The notes under the pieces were generated by a model, which was not told the DNA's origin, ran no database searches, and worked only from the letters and a program-made list of their open reading frames with translations. 64,000 bases of DNA, taken from positions 62,001 to 126,000 of the forward strand of contig NZ_JARXVG010000003.1 in assembly GCF_029892485.1 (NCBI RefSeq), given 5' to 3'. This document shows, piece after piece, positions 9,017-18,307 of the stretch. The first letter of the stretch is position 1; every line of letters starts with the position of its first letter. This DNA comes from Variovorax boronicumulans. GTDB lineage: Bacteria > Pseudomonadota > Gammaproteobacteria > Burkholderiales > Burkholderiaceae_C. Both the position numbers and the translations under genes were made by a program.

Positions 9017-9808
9017 ATGTTCAAGGGACTCGCAGGCAAGAGCGCCATCGTCACCGGCGGCGCCACATTGATAGGCGTGGGCGTGGTGCGCGCGCTGCAC
9101 GCGGCCGGCGTGAAGGTCGTCGTGGCGGACATCGATGCCGACAACGGGCAGGCGCTGGCCGATTCGCTGGGCGCGGGCGTGCGCTTCGTGCGCACCGACA
9201 TCACCGATGACGCGCAGGTGCACGCCTGCGTGACCGAGGCGGCCGAGCGCCACGGCGGGGTGCACTTTCTCGTCAACCTGGCCTGCTCCTACGTGGACGA
9301 CGGCTTCAAGTCGCCGCGCGCCGACTGGCTCACCTCGTTCAACGTGAACGTGGCGAGCGCGGTGGCGATGCTGCAGGCCGCACACCCGCACATGGTGGCG
9401 GCGGGCGGTGGGGCGGTGGTCAATTTCACGAGCATCTCGGCGCGCGTGGCGCAGACCGGGCGCTGGCTCTATCCGGTGAGCAAGGCTGCGATGGCGCAGC
9501 TCACCCGCAACATGGCGATGGACCTGGCGCAGGACAACATCCGGGTGAACAGCGTGTCGCCGGGCTGGACCTGGTCGGCCGTGATGGAGCGCCTGAGCGG
9601 CAACGACCGCGCCAAGACCGACCGCGTGGCCGCGCCCTTCCACCTGCTCGGGCGCGTCGGCGATCCGGACGAGGTGGCGCAGGTGGTGCTGTTCCTGTGC
9701 TCCGACCACGCGAGCTTCGTGACCGGCGCCGACTACGCGGTGGACGGCGGCTATTCCGCCATGGGCCCCGAACAGGCCGTGCCCGCCATTCCCCTGTTGA
9801 TGGACTGA
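9017..9808 (+). CDS. Short-chain dehydrogenase/reductase (SDR)
   Basis: A 263-residue classical SDR. The nucleotide loop is TGGATLIG (13-20), where the usual central glycine is Leu; the active site is Ser139/Ser141 with Tyr152 and Lys156 in YPVSK. The C-terminal VDGGYSAMG is the usual SDR end. GAGGAG lies 12 bases before the ATG. It is the first gene of an operon with two flavin monooxygenase genes and a dienelactone hydrolase-like gene, so it probably oxidises an alcohol or dihydrodiol formed in aromatic or heteroaromatic breakdown. The substrate is unknown. Confidence 0.87.
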   Translation: MFKGLAGKSAIVTGGATLIGVGVVRALHAAGVKVVVADIDADNGQALADSLGAGVRFVRTDITDDAQVHACVTEAAERHGGVHFLVNLACSYVDDGFKSPRADWLTSFNVNVASAVAMLQAAHPHMVAAGGGAVVNFTSISARVAQTGRWLYPVSKAAMAQLTRNMAMDLAQDNIRVNSVSPGWTWSAVMERLSGNDRAKTDRVAAPFHLLGRVGDPDEVAQVVLFLCSDHASFVTGADYAVDGGYSAMGPEQAVPAIPLLMD

Positions 9809-9842
9809 ACCGCTCCCACCGGAGCAATCAAGGAGCAAAGCA

Positions 9843-11081
9843 ATGAAGCGAATCGCCATCGTCGGCGCGGGCCAGTCGGGCCTGCAACTGGGTCTCGGAC
9901 TGCTCGCGGCAGGCTACGAGGTCACCATGTACAGCAACCGCACGGGGGAGGACATCCGCCGCGGCAAGGTCATGTCGAGCCAGTGCATGTTCGACACCTC
10001 GCTGCAGATCGAACGCGACCTGGGCCTGGACCATTGGGCGCGCGACTGCCCCACGGTGAACGGCATCGGCCTGGCCGTGCCGCATCCCGAGCAGAAGGGT
10101 GCCAAGGCCATCGACTGGGCCGCGCGGCTGAACGCGAGCGCGCAGTCGGTCGACCAGCGCGTGAAGATCCCGGCGTGGATGGACGAGTTCCAGAAGAAGG
10201 GCGGCGAGCTCGTCTTCAAGGACGCGGGCATCGACGAACTGGAGGCCTGCACGCAGAGCCACGACCTCACGCTGGTGGCGAGCGGCAAGGGCGAGATCTC
10301 GAAGCTCTTCGAGCGCGATGCGCACAAGTCCCCCTACGACAAGCCGCAACGCGCGTTGGCGCTGACCTATGTGAAGGGCATGGCGCCGCGCGAGCCGTTC
10401 TCGGCGGTGTGCTTCAACCTGATTCCCGGCGTAGGCGAGTACTTCGTGTTCCCTGCGCTGACGACGACAGGGCCGTGCGAGATCATGGTGTTCGAAGGCG
10501 TGCCCGGCGGGCCGATGGATTGCTGGGCCGACGTGAAGACGCCCGAGGAGCATCTGGCGCGCAGCAAGTGGATCCTCGACACCTTCACGCCGTGGGAGGC
10601 CGAGCGCTGCAAGGACATCGAACTGACGGACGACAACGGCATCCTCGCGGGCCGCTTCGCTCCCACGGTGCGCAAGCCCGTGGCCACGCTGCCCTCGGGC
10701 CGCAAGGTGCTCGGCCTGGCCGATGTGGTGGTGCTCAACGATCCGATCACGGGCCAAGGCTCCAACAACGCGGCCAAGTGCGCCGACACGTACCTGAAGA
10801 GCATCCTCGCGCGCGGCGACGGCGCGGCCGATGCGGCCTGGATGCAGCAGACCTTCGACCGCTACTGGTTCGGCTACGCGCAGTGGGTCACGCAATGGAC
10901 CAACATGCTGCTTGCACCGCCACCGCCCCATGTGCTCAACCTGCTCGGCAGTGCCGGCGCGGTGCCGCCGCTGGCCAGCGCCTTTGCCAACGGCTTCGAC
11001 GATCCGCGCACCTTCTTCCCGTGGTTCGCGGACCCCGCGGAATCGGAGCGCTACATCGCCAGCTGCGCGGCCGTTGCATAG
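9843..11081 (+). CDS. styA1: Styrene/indole monooxygenase oxygenase component (StyA1 type)
   Basis: A 412-residue FAD-dependent epoxidase/sulfoxidase of the StyA family (usual length about 415). The dinucleotide-binding fingerprint GAGQSG starts at residue 8 and the FAD/active-site segments PITGQGSNNA and GVGEYFVFPAL are visible. StyA enzymes use reduced FAD from a partner reductase to epoxidise styrenes and indoles or oxidise sulfides. There is no separate styB; the next gene is a StyA-StyB fusion, matching the StyA1/StyA2B arrangement known from Rhodococcus opacus 1CP and V. paradoxus EPS. The assigned role is firm at family level; the physiological substrate is not. Confidence 0.9.
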   Translation: MKRIAIVGAGQSGLQLGLGLLAAGYEVTMYSNRTGEDIRRGKVMSSQCMFDTSLQIERDLGLDHWARDCPTVNGIGLAVPHPEQKGAKAIDWAARLNASAQSVDQRVKIPAWMDEFQKKGGELVFKDAGIDELEACTQSHDLTLVASGKGEISKLFERDAHKSPYDKPQRALALTYVKGMAPREPFSAVCFNLIPGVGEYFVFPALTTTGPCEIMVFEGVPGGPMDCWADVKTPEEHLARSKWILDTFTPWEAERCKDIELTDDNGILAGRFAPTVRKPVATLPSGRKVLGLADVVVLNDPITGQGSNNAAKCADTYLKSILARGDGAADAAWMQQTFDRYWFGYAQWVTQWTNMLLAPPPPHVLNLLGSAGAVPPLASAFANGFDDPRTFFPWFADPAESERYIASCAAVA

Positions 11082-11095
11082 CCCGGAGCGAAACC

Positions 11096-12829
11096 ATGAA
11101 GCGACGCGTGGCCATCGTCGGCGCCGGGCAGTCCGGCATGCAGCTCGCGCTCGGCCTGCAGCGCGCAGGGCATGAGGTGACGGTTTTTTCGAACCGCTCG
11201 GCGCGGGAGATTCTCGAAGGGCCGGTGATGTCCAGCCAATGCATGTTCGAGACCGCGCTGCAGACCGAGCGCGAACTCGACCTGGACTGGTGGGCGGACG
11301 AATGCCCCTCGGTGGAAGGCATCGGCATCGCGGTGCGCAACCCGGAAGGCGGCAAGGCCATCGAATGGCACGCACGGCTCGACGGGCCGGCGCAGTCGGT
11401 CGACCAGCGGCTGAAGATTCCGGCGTGGATGGCCGAGTCCGAGAAGCGCGGCGGCCAACTGGTGCTGAAGGACGTGGGCCTCGACGACCTGGAAACCTGC
11501 GCGCAGACGCACGACCTCGTGGTCGTGGCGAGCGGCAAGGGCGAGATCTCGAAACTCTTCGAACGTGACGAGGCGCGCTCCCCGTGCGACCAGCCGCAGC
11601 GCGCGCTGGCGCTCACCTACGTGAAGGGCATGAAGCCCGCCGAGCCGTATGCGCGCGTGTGCTTCAACCTGATTCCGGGCGTGGGCGAGTACTTCGTATT
11701 CCCGGCGCTGACCACCTCGGGGCCGTGCGAGATCATGGTGTTCGAAGGCGTGCCCGGCGGCCCGATGGACTGCTGGGCCGACGTGAAGACGCCGCAGGAA
11801 CACCTTGCGCGCAGCAAGTGGATCCTCGAGACCTTCCTGCCATGGGAGGCCGAGCGCTGCACGCACATCGAGTTGACCGACGACAACGGCATCCTCACCG
11901 GCCGCTACACGCCCACGGTCCGCAAGCCCATCGCGACGCTGCCCTCGGGCCGCAAGGTGCTGGGCCTGGCCGATGCGGTGGTGCTCAACGATCCGATCAC
12001 GGGGCAGGGCGCGAACAACGCGGCCAAGTGCGCCGACATCTACCTCAAGCGCATCCTCGAACACGGCGACGCGCCGTTCGATGCCGCATGGATGCAGGAG
12101 ACCTTCGACCGCTACTGGGAAGGCTATGCGCGCTGGGCCACCGACTGGACGAACAGCCTGCTCGCGCCGCCGAAGCCGCACCTCCTGAAGCTGCTGCAGA
12201 GCGCGACCCACATGCCTGCGGTGGCGAGCACCATCGTCAATGGCTTCGACGACCCGCGCGCCTTTGCGCCCTGGTGGTTCGACGCCGCCGAAGCCGACCG
12301 CTTTCTCGAAACTCGCGCGCGCGAAGCGGCGGTCGACCGCTTCGACCGGCGCGACTTCCGCAAAGCGCTCGGCCAGTTCAGCACCGGCGTCACTGTCATC
12401 ACCACGCGAGCCATCGATGGCCGCCGCGTGGGCATGACCGCCAATTCGTTCTCCTCGGTCTCGCTCGATCCGCCGCTGGTGCTGTGGAGCCTCGCACGCC
12501 AGGCGCCGAGCGTGGCCGACTTCACCGGCGCCAGCCACTTCGCGATCAACGTGCTGGCGGCGAACCAGCATCACCTGTCGCGGCAGTTCTCGATGCCGCA
12601 GGCCGACAAGTTCGGCGGCGTGGACTGCTGCGAGGGCACGGCCGGCGTGCCGCTGCTGGACGGCGTCATCGCGCGCTTCACCTGCCGCAACGTGAAGCAG
12701 TACGACGGCGGAGACCATCTCATCTTCATTGGCGAAGTCGAACGCTACGATCGCTTCGACGGCGAGCCGCTGGTCTTTCATTCAGGCTACTACCAGGTGA
12801 CCACCAGGCACCCGGAATGCATGCAGTGA
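11096..12829 (+). CDS. styA2B: Self-sufficient styrene monooxygenase fusion StyA2B
   Basis: A 577-residue natural fusion. Residues 1-410 are a second StyA copy, very close to the preceding gene (same GAGQSG, VMSSQCMF, PITGQGANNA segments). From about residue 415 a flavin-reductase-like domain of the StyB/HpaC type follows, with FSTGVTVITT and GMTANSFSSVSLDPPLVL. It starts 14 bases after styA1 with GGAG 7 bases before the ATG. In studied StyA2B proteins the fused reductase supplies FADH2 to itself and to StyA1, which does most of the oxygenation. In V. paradoxus EPS the pair behaves mainly as an aryl-alkyl sulfoxidase. The tandem copies imply duplication followed by fusion. Confidence 0.92.
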   Translation: MKRRVAIVGAGQSGMQLALGLQRAGHEVTVFSNRSAREILEGPVMSSQCMFETALQTERELDLDWWADECPSVEGIGIAVRNPEGGKAIEWHARLDGPAQSVDQRLKIPAWMAESEKRGGQLVLKDVGLDDLETCAQTHDLVVVASGKGEISKLFERDEARSPCDQPQRALALTYVKGMKPAEPYARVCFNLIPGVGEYFVFPALTTSGPCEIMVFEGVPGGPMDCWADVKTPQEHLARSKWILETFLPWEAERCTHIELTDDNGILTGRYTPTVRKPIATLPSGRKVLGLADAVVLNDPITGQGANNAAKCADIYLKRILEHGDAPFDAAWMQETFDRYWEGYARWATDWTNSLLAPPKPHLLKLLQSATHMPAVASTIVNGFDDPRAFAPWWFDAAEADRFLETRAREAAVDRFDRRDFRKALGQFSTGVTVITTRAIDGRRVGMTANSFSSVSLDPPLVLWSLARQAPSVADFTGASHFAINVLAANQHHLSRQFSMPQADKFGGVDCCEGTAGVPLLDGVIARFTCRNVKQYDGGDHLIFIGEVERYDRFDGEPLVFHSGYYQVTTRHPECMQ

Positions 12830-12876
12830 GCACGCGGCCCGCTTCACCACCCCACCTCATCCACGGAGCAGTTCAC

Positions 12877-14094
12877 ATGCAGAAAAAAATCCGTATCCAG
12901 GCCACCGACGGCAGCGGCAGTTTCAACGGCTACCTCGCATTGCCCAAAGCCGGCAGTGGCCCGGGCCTCGTGATTGCGCAGGAGATCTTCGGCATCAACC
13001 ACACGATGCGCGAGGTGGCCGACTACTACGCGGAAGAAGGCTACGTGGTGCTGGTGCCCGATCTCTTCTGGCGCCAGGAGCCCGATGTGGAGCTCGGCTA
13101 CAGCGAGGCCGACTGGCAGCGCGCCTTCGCGCTCTACGGCGGCTTCGACGAAGCCAAGGGCATGGAAGACATGCAGGCCGCGATCACCGCATTGCGCCAG
13201 CGGCCCGAGGTGCAAGAGAAGGTCGGCGTGCTCGGCTTCTGCCTCGGCGGCAAGCTTGCGTACCTGTCCGCGTGCCGCACCGATGCGGATGTCGCAGTCG
13301 GCTACTACGGCGTGGGCATCGATGCAGCGCTCGGCGAAGCCGACAACATCAAGCGCCCGCTCACGCTGCACATCGCCGAGCTCGACAAGTTCTGCCCGCC
13401 CGAGGCGCGCGACCGCATCGTGAAGACGCTGTCGGGCCGCCCTGGTGTTTCGCTGTATGTGTACCCCGGCATGGACCACGCCTTCGCGCGCAACGGCGGC
13501 GAGCACTTCCACAAGCCCTCGGCGTTGATGGCGCACGAGCGCAGCATCGCGGCGCTCAAGGGCGCGATCGGTCCGAACTACGACCTGTCGGCGCTCTGGG
13601 ACAAGCACTGCGAATATGAGTTCGGCACGCGCAACGTCGACGACACGATGGGCACCATGGTGGCCGAGCCCTATGTGAACCACACCCCGACCATGACGGG
13701 CGGCGTGGGCTACAAGGCGCTGCACGCCTTCTATACGAACCACTTCGTCAACAGCAATCCGCCCGACACCTCGCTGGTGCCGATCTCCCGCACCGTGGGC
13801 GCATCGCAGGTGGTCGACGAGATGCTGTTCTGCTTCACGCACACGACCGAGATCCCGTGGATGCTGCCCGGCGTGCCGCCGACCGGAAAGCGCGTGGAGA
13901 TTCCCTTGCTCGCAGTCATCAAGTTCCGCGGCGACAAGCTCTACCACGAGCACATCTACTGGGACCAGGCCAGCGTGCTGGTGCAGGTGGGCCTGCTCGA
14001 CCCCAAGCTACTGCCGGTGGCGGGCGTGGAGACCGCGCGCAAGCTCCTGGACGAGACGCTGCCGTCGAACACCCTGATGCAGCCGAAAGGCTAG
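12877..14094 (+). CDS. Dienelactone hydrolase fused to SnoaL/NTF2-like domain
   Basis: A 405-residue protein. Residues 1-225 are a dienelactone hydrolase with the full set of active-site residues: Glu36 in QEIFG, Cys122 in GFCLGG, Asp170 and His201 in GMDHAF. From about residue 235 a SnoaL-like cone domain follows, with VNHTPTMTGG and YWDQASVLVQVGLLD typical of that fold. CGGAG precedes the ATG by 8 bases. It is the last gene of the SDR-StyA1-StyA2B operon, so it probably opens a lactone or processes a ring-cleavage product made upstream. The role of the second domain is unknown. Confidence 0.87.
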   Translation: MQKKIRIQATDGSGSFNGYLALPKAGSGPGLVIAQEIFGINHTMREVADYYAEEGYVVLVPDLFWRQEPDVELGYSEADWQRAFALYGGFDEAKGMEDMQAAITALRQRPEVQEKVGVLGFCLGGKLAYLSACRTDADVAVGYYGVGIDAALGEADNIKRPLTLHIAELDKFCPPEARDRIVKTLSGRPGVSLYVYPGMDHAFARNGGEHFHKPSALMAHERSIAALKGAIGPNYDLSALWDKHCEYEFGTRNVDDTMGTMVAEPYVNHTPTMTGGVGYKALHAFYTNHFVNSNPPDTSLVPISRTVGASQVVDEMLFCFTHTTEIPWMLPGVPPTGKRVEIPLLAVIKFRGDKLYHEHIYWDQASVLVQVGLLDPKLLPVAGVETARKLLDETLPSNTLMQPKG

Positions 14095-14107
14095 CTCTCC
14101 GGCCGCT

Positions 14108-15139
14108 TCAGCTGCTCTGCCGCACCATCAACTCGAAGCCCAGGTCCACCGTGCGTTCGGCCACAAGCTCCGCGCGCATCAGCGCCAGCAGCATGGTGGC
14201 CGCGCGCTCGCCGATCTCGCGGCGCGGGGTGCGCACCGAGGTCAGCGGCGGCAGCATCTGGTCGCTGCCGCCGAGGTCGTTGAAGCCCGCAATGGCCACG
14301 CGCTGCGGCACCGGCACGCCGGTGCGCAGCGCGGCGAGCAGTGCGCCCTGGGCAAGGTCGTCGTTGCAATAGAAGATGGCGTCCACGTCGGGGTGGCGCG
14401 CGAGCAGCTCCTCGAACTGCCGGCCGCCCAGCGCCATGGAAGTGGGGCCCGGCACCAGCAGCTCGAGCGCCGGGTCGTGGCAGCCGGCCGCGCGCAGCGC
14501 CTCGCGGTAGCCCTCCCGCCGCATCATCACGCGCGGATCGAGCTGGCCGGCGGCATAGGCAATGCGCCGGCGGCCGCCCTGCAGCAGGTGCTGCACGATG
14601 GCGCGGCCCGCGTCCTGCTGCGAGAACCCCACGCTGTGGATGCCGGGGGCGGTGGAGGTTTCCATCAGGTACACGCAGGGCGCATCGCTGCGCTCGAGCA
14701 TCCGCAAGGACGCATCGCTGCGGTCGAAGCCGGTGAGCAGCAGGCCCGCCGGCCGCTGCGAGAGGTAGCTGCGCAGCAGCGCCTCTTCCTGCGCGGGGTC
14801 GTAGTGCGTGACTCCGATGAGCGACTGGAAGCCGTGTGGCGAGAGCGCGTCCTGCACCGCCTCGAGCAGTTCCACGAAGAGCTGGTTGGTCAGCGACGGA
14901 ATCAGCACCGCCACGTGGGAGCTGCGCGCCGAAGCCAGCGCGCGCGCCGCCACGTTGGGCACATAGCCGAGCTGGTCGACCGCGGCCTGCACGCGGGCCT
15001 GCAGCTCGGGCGCCACATTGCGCGCGCCGCGCAGCGCGCGCGACACGGTGATCGGGCTGACGCCCGAGACGCGGGCGACGTCGGCGAGCGTCGCGTGACT
15101 GGAGGAGCGGGAACGTGGTCGTTCGGGGGCGTCGGCCAT
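14108..15139 (-). CDS. gntR: LacI/GntR-type gluconate repressor
   Basis: A 343-residue LacI-family regulator: helix-turn-helix and hinge at residues 16-70 (TLADVARVSGVSPITVSRAL) followed by a periplasmic-binding-like sugar domain (GFNDLGGSDQMLPPLTSVRT near the C terminus). It is divergent from gntP and gntK, and the spacer holds three near-identical palindromes with a central CG, the hallmark of LacI-type operators. It is therefore most likely the gluconate-responsive repressor of both its own gene and the uptake genes. Confidence 0.88.
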   Translation of the reverse strand: MADAPERPRSRSSSHATLADVARVSGVSPITVSRALRGARNVAPELQARVQAAVDQLGYVPNVAARALASARSSHVAVLIPSLTNQLFVELLEAVQDALSPHGFQSLIGVTHYDPAQEEALLRSYLSQRPAGLLLTGFDRSDASLRMLERSDAPCVYLMETSTAPGIHSVGFSQQDAGRAIVQHLLQGGRRRIAYAAGQLDPRVMMRREGYREALRAAGCHDPALELLVPGPTSMALGGRQFEELLARHPDVDAIFYCNDDLAQGALLAALRTGVPVPQRVAIAGFNDLGGSDQMLPPLTSVRTPRREIGERAATMLLALMRAELVAERTVDLGFELMVRQSS

Positions 15140-15174
15140 GTTTGATTTCTAAGGGTTATTACCAAGATTGAATT

Positions 15175-15204
15175 GGACAGCGCTGTCCTAGGATAGCGCT
15201 GTCC
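15175..15204. promoter_or_regulatory. Tandem palindromic operators of the gluconate repressor
   Basis: GGACAGCGCTGTCC (15175-15188) is a perfect 14-base palindrome; GGATAGCGCTGTCC (15191-15204) is the same with one change. The centres are 16 bases apart, and both lie just upstream of the repressor gene. The central GC-CG axis fits a LacI-family site. Confidence 0.75.
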
Positions 15205-15266
15205 AGCCCTGCGACCCTTCGGGACAAACCCGAGCGCGCCAGAGAGCTGCTTTTTTTGATTTGCGA

Positions 15267-15282
15267 GGGATAGCGCTATCCC
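15267..15282. promoter_or_regulatory. Third gluconate repressor operator, upstream of gntP
   Basis: GGGATAGCGCTATCCC is a perfect 16-base palindrome sharing the AGCGCT core with the two sites at 15175-15204. It lies 45 bases before the gntP start codon, where a bound repressor would block transcription. The 91-93 base distance between centres could allow looping. Confidence 0.75.
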
Positions 15283-15327
15283 ATTCATCGGCCGCCCTTG
15301 CAGCGGCCGGTTTCAGGAGACATACAC

Positions 15328-16680
15328 ATGTTCGGAATGAGCAAAGAGGTTTTCCTGCTCGTCGACGCCCTGGTGGCGATCCTCGGGCTGATCCTTCTGA
15401 TCACGCGCTGGCGCGTGCACCCCTTCATCGCGCTGACGCTGGCCGCCGGCTTCCTGGGCCTGACTTCCGGCATGCCGGTGGACCTCGTGATGAAGTCCTT
15501 CCAGGACGGCTTCGGCGGCGTGCTCGGTTTCGTGGGCATCGTGCTGGGCCTGGGCACCATGCTCGGCAAGATGATGGCCGAGTCGGGCGGCGCCGACCGC
15601 ATCGCGCGCACGCTGATCGACGCCTTCGGCAAGGAACGCGTGCACTGGGCCATGATGTTCGCGGCCTTCCTGGTGGGCATTCCGCTCTTCTTCGAAATCG
15701 GCTTCGTGCTGCTCATTCCGCTGGTGTTCATCGTGGCGCGGCGCACCGGCGTGTCGCTGATCCGCATCGGCATTCCGCTGCTGGCGGGCCTGTCGGTGGT
15801 GCACGGCCTGGTGCCGCCGCACCCGGGGCCGCTGCTGGCCATCGGCGTGTTCGGCGCCGACATCGGCAAGACCATCTTCTACGGCCTCCTCGTCGGTCTG
15901 CCCACCGCGATGATCGCGGGCCCGATCTTCGGCAAGTTCATCTCCAAGTACGTGCCGGGCGAAGCCTCGCCCGAGCTGCTGGCGCAGCTGGCGCGCGAAC
16001 CCGAGGCGCGCGAGCTGCCGGGCTTCGGCATCACGCTGGTCACGATCCTGCTGCCGGTCGCGCTGATGCTGCTGAAGACCTTTGCCGACGTGGCGCTCGA
16101 CGACAAGAACATCGTGCGCCAGTGGCTGGACTTCATCGGCCATCCGATCACCGCGCTGCTGGCGGCGCTCTTGCTGTCGCTCTACACCTTCGGCTTTGCA
16201 CGCGGCTTCACCAGCAAGCAGATCATGAAGTTCGTGGACGACAGCCTCGCACCCACCGCGGCCATCGTGCTGATCATCGGCGCGGGCGGCGGCTTCAAGC
16301 AGATGCTGGTGACCAGCGGCGTGGGCAACGCGATCGGGCAGATGGCGCTGCATGCGCAGGTCTCGCCGATCCTGTTGGCCTGGCTGGTGGCGGGGCTGAT
16401 CCGCATTGCCACCGGTTCGGCCACGGTGGCCACCATCACCGGCGCGGGCATCGTCGCGCCGCTCGCCACCATGGTGCCGGGCGTGAACCTCGAGCTGCTG
16501 GTGCTGGCCACGGGCGCGGGGTCGCTGATTCTTTCGCACGTCAACGACGCGGGCTTCTGGCTGGTCAAGCAATACTTCAACATGACGGTGGCCGAGACCT
16601 TCAAGACCTGGACGGTGATGGAAACGCTGATCTCGGTCGTGGCCCTCGCGTTCATCATGCTGCTGAACCTGGTCGTGTGA
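15328..16680 (+). CDS. gntP: GntP family gluconate:H+ symporter
   Basis: A 450-residue inner-membrane permease, the usual GntP size, with about 12-14 hydrophobic segments from residue 8 to the C terminus. Typical GntP segments include VHGLVPPHPGPLLAIG and ATGSATVATITGAG. AGGAGA is 8 bases before the ATG. It is followed 30 bases later by the gluconokinase, forming an uptake-phosphorylation operon controlled by the divergent LacI-type repressor. Related GntP members carry other aldonates or glycerate, but the kinase partner favours gluconate. Confidence 0.92.
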   Translation: MFGMSKEVFLLVDALVAILGLILLITRWRVHPFIALTLAAGFLGLTSGMPVDLVMKSFQDGFGGVLGFVGIVLGLGTMLGKMMAESGGADRIARTLIDAFGKERVHWAMMFAAFLVGIPLFFEIGFVLLIPLVFIVARRTGVSLIRIGIPLLAGLSVVHGLVPPHPGPLLAIGVFGADIGKTIFYGLLVGLPTAMIAGPIFGKFISKYVPGEASPELLAQLAREPEARELPGFGITLVTILLPVALMLLKTFADVALDDKNIVRQWLDFIGHPITALLAALLLSLYTFGFARGFTSKQIMKFVDDSLAPTAAIVLIIGAGGGFKQMLVTSGVGNAIGQMALHAQVSPILLAWLVAGLIRIATGSATVATITGAGIVAPLATMVPGVNLELLVLATGAGSLILSHVNDAGFWLVKQYFNMTVAETFKTWTVMETLISVVALAFIMLLNLVV

Positions 16681-16710
16681 CCGTATTTGCGTAAGCGAAG
16701 GAGACAAGCC

Positions 16711-18270
16711 ATGGGCCGCATCGTCATCGGGGTCGACATCGGAACCACCAGCACCAAGGCGGTGGCGTTCACGCCGGCCGGTCGCGTGGTGGCGCACGAC
16801 ACGGCCGAATACCCGCTGCTGCAGCCCGAGGCCGCGGCCGCCGAGCAGGACCCGGAGCAGATCTTCGAGGCCGTGCTGCAGACCATCGCGGGCTGCGTCA
16901 AGGCATGCAAGGCCGCGCCGGGCGACGTGCTCGCCGTGTCCTTCAGCGCGGCGATGCACAGCCTGATCCTGGTCGATGCCGCGGGTGTGCCGCTCACGCG
17001 CAGCATCACCTGGGCGGACCAGCGCGCCGCGCGTTGGGCCGAGCGCATCCGCGACGAATGGGACGGGCTCGCGATCTACCGCCGCACCGGCACGCCGATC
17101 CACCCGATGTCGCCGCTGGCCAAGCTGGTGTGGCTGCGCCATGAGCGCGCCGAACTCTTCGCAAGCGCGGCGCGCTTCGTCGGCATCAAGGAATACGTGT
17201 TCTTCCGGCTCTTCGGGCAATGGCAGGTCGACCATTCGATCGCCTCGGCCACGGGGCTCTTCAACCTCGAGCGGCTCGACTGGGACGAAGGCGCGCTCGC
17301 GCTCGCCGGCGTGCGCGCCGACCAGTTGCCGCGCCCGGTGCCGACCACCTGGCACATCGAGGGCCTCACAGCCGATGTCGCAGCGCAGCTGGGCCTGGCG
17401 ACCGACACGCCCTTCGTGATCGGCGCCAACGACGGCGTGCTCTCCAACCTCGGCGTGAACGCGGTGGCACCCGGCGAGGTGGCCGTGACCATCGGCACCA
17501 GCGGCGCGATGCGCACCGTGGTCGACCACCCCATGACCGATCCCGAGGGCCGCACCTTCTGCTATGCGCTTGCCGAGCGGCGCTGGGTGGTGGGCGGGCC
17601 GGTGAACAACGGCGGCATCATCCTGCGCTGGGTGCGCGACGAGTTCGCCTCGGCCGAGGCCGAGACAGCCAAGCGCCTGGGCATCGACACCTACGAGGTG
17701 CTCACGCGCATCGCCGAGCGCGTGTCGGCCGGCTCCGAGGGGCTGGTGTTCCACCCCTTCCTCACCGGCGAGCGCGCGCCGTACTGGAACGCCGACCTGC
17801 GCGGTTCCTTCTTCGGGCTGGGCATCCACCACCGCAAGGAGCACATGATCCGCGCGGTGCTGGAGGGCGTGATCTTCAACCTCTACAGCATCCTGCCGGC
17901 GGTCGAGTCGATTGCCGGGCGCAGCGCGCACATCAAGGCCACCGGCGGCTTCGCGCGCTCGGGCATGTGGCGCCAGATGATGGCCGACGTGTTCGACCGC
18001 GAGGTGGTGGTGCCCGAGAGCTTTGAGAGCTCATGCCTGGGCGCCGCGGTGCTCGGGCTCTACGCGCTGGGCCATGTCGATTCGCTCGACGTGGTGGCGG
18101 GCATGGTCGGCGCCACGCACCGCCACACGCCCAATGCCAAGAATGCCGCGCTCTACCGGCAGCTGCTGCCGGTGTACCTCTCGCTTCCGCGCAAGCTCGG
18201 CGAGGAGTACCGGCTGCTCGCCGCGTTCCAGCAGCAGACGGCCGTGCCGCCGCCGGCTCGCAAGAGCTGA
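16711..18270 (+). CDS. gntK: Gluconokinase, FGGY carbohydrate kinase family
   Basis: A 519-residue FGGY kinase that would convert gluconate to 6-phosphogluconate for the Entner-Doudoroff/pentose phosphate routes. The N-terminal phosphate loop is VDIGTTSTKAVAF, the second ATP motif is IGTSGAMR, and the C-terminal FGGY signature region is ATGGFARSGMWRQMMADVF. The ATG follows AAGGAGA by 7 bases; an in-frame start 24 bases earlier is rejected. It is the FGGY type (as in Bacillus GntK), not the small P-loop enzyme of E. coli. Operon with gntP. Confidence 0.9.
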   Translation: MGRIVIGVDIGTTSTKAVAFTPAGRVVAHDTAEYPLLQPEAAAAEQDPEQIFEAVLQTIAGCVKACKAAPGDVLAVSFSAAMHSLILVDAAGVPLTRSITWADQRAARWAERIRDEWDGLAIYRRTGTPIHPMSPLAKLVWLRHERAELFASAARFVGIKEYVFFRLFGQWQVDHSIASATGLFNLERLDWDEGALALAGVRADQLPRPVPTTWHIEGLTADVAAQLGLATDTPFVIGANDGVLSNLGVNAVAPGEVAVTIGTSGAMRTVVDHPMTDPEGRTFCYALAERRWVVGGPVNNGGIILRWVRDEFASAEAETAKRLGIDTYEVLTRIAERVSAGSEGLVFHPFLTGERAPYWNADLRGSFFGLGIHHRKEHMIRAVLEGVIFNLYSILPAVESIAGRSAHIKATGGFARSGMWRQMMADVFDREVVVPESFESSCLGAAVLGLYALGHVDSLDVVAGMVGATHRHTPNAKNAALYRQLLPVYLSLPRKLGEEYRLLAAFQQQTAVPPPARKS

Positions 18271-18307
18271 CGCCGTTCGACCTGTTGTTGCCGTTGGAGA
18301 TCTGGTC

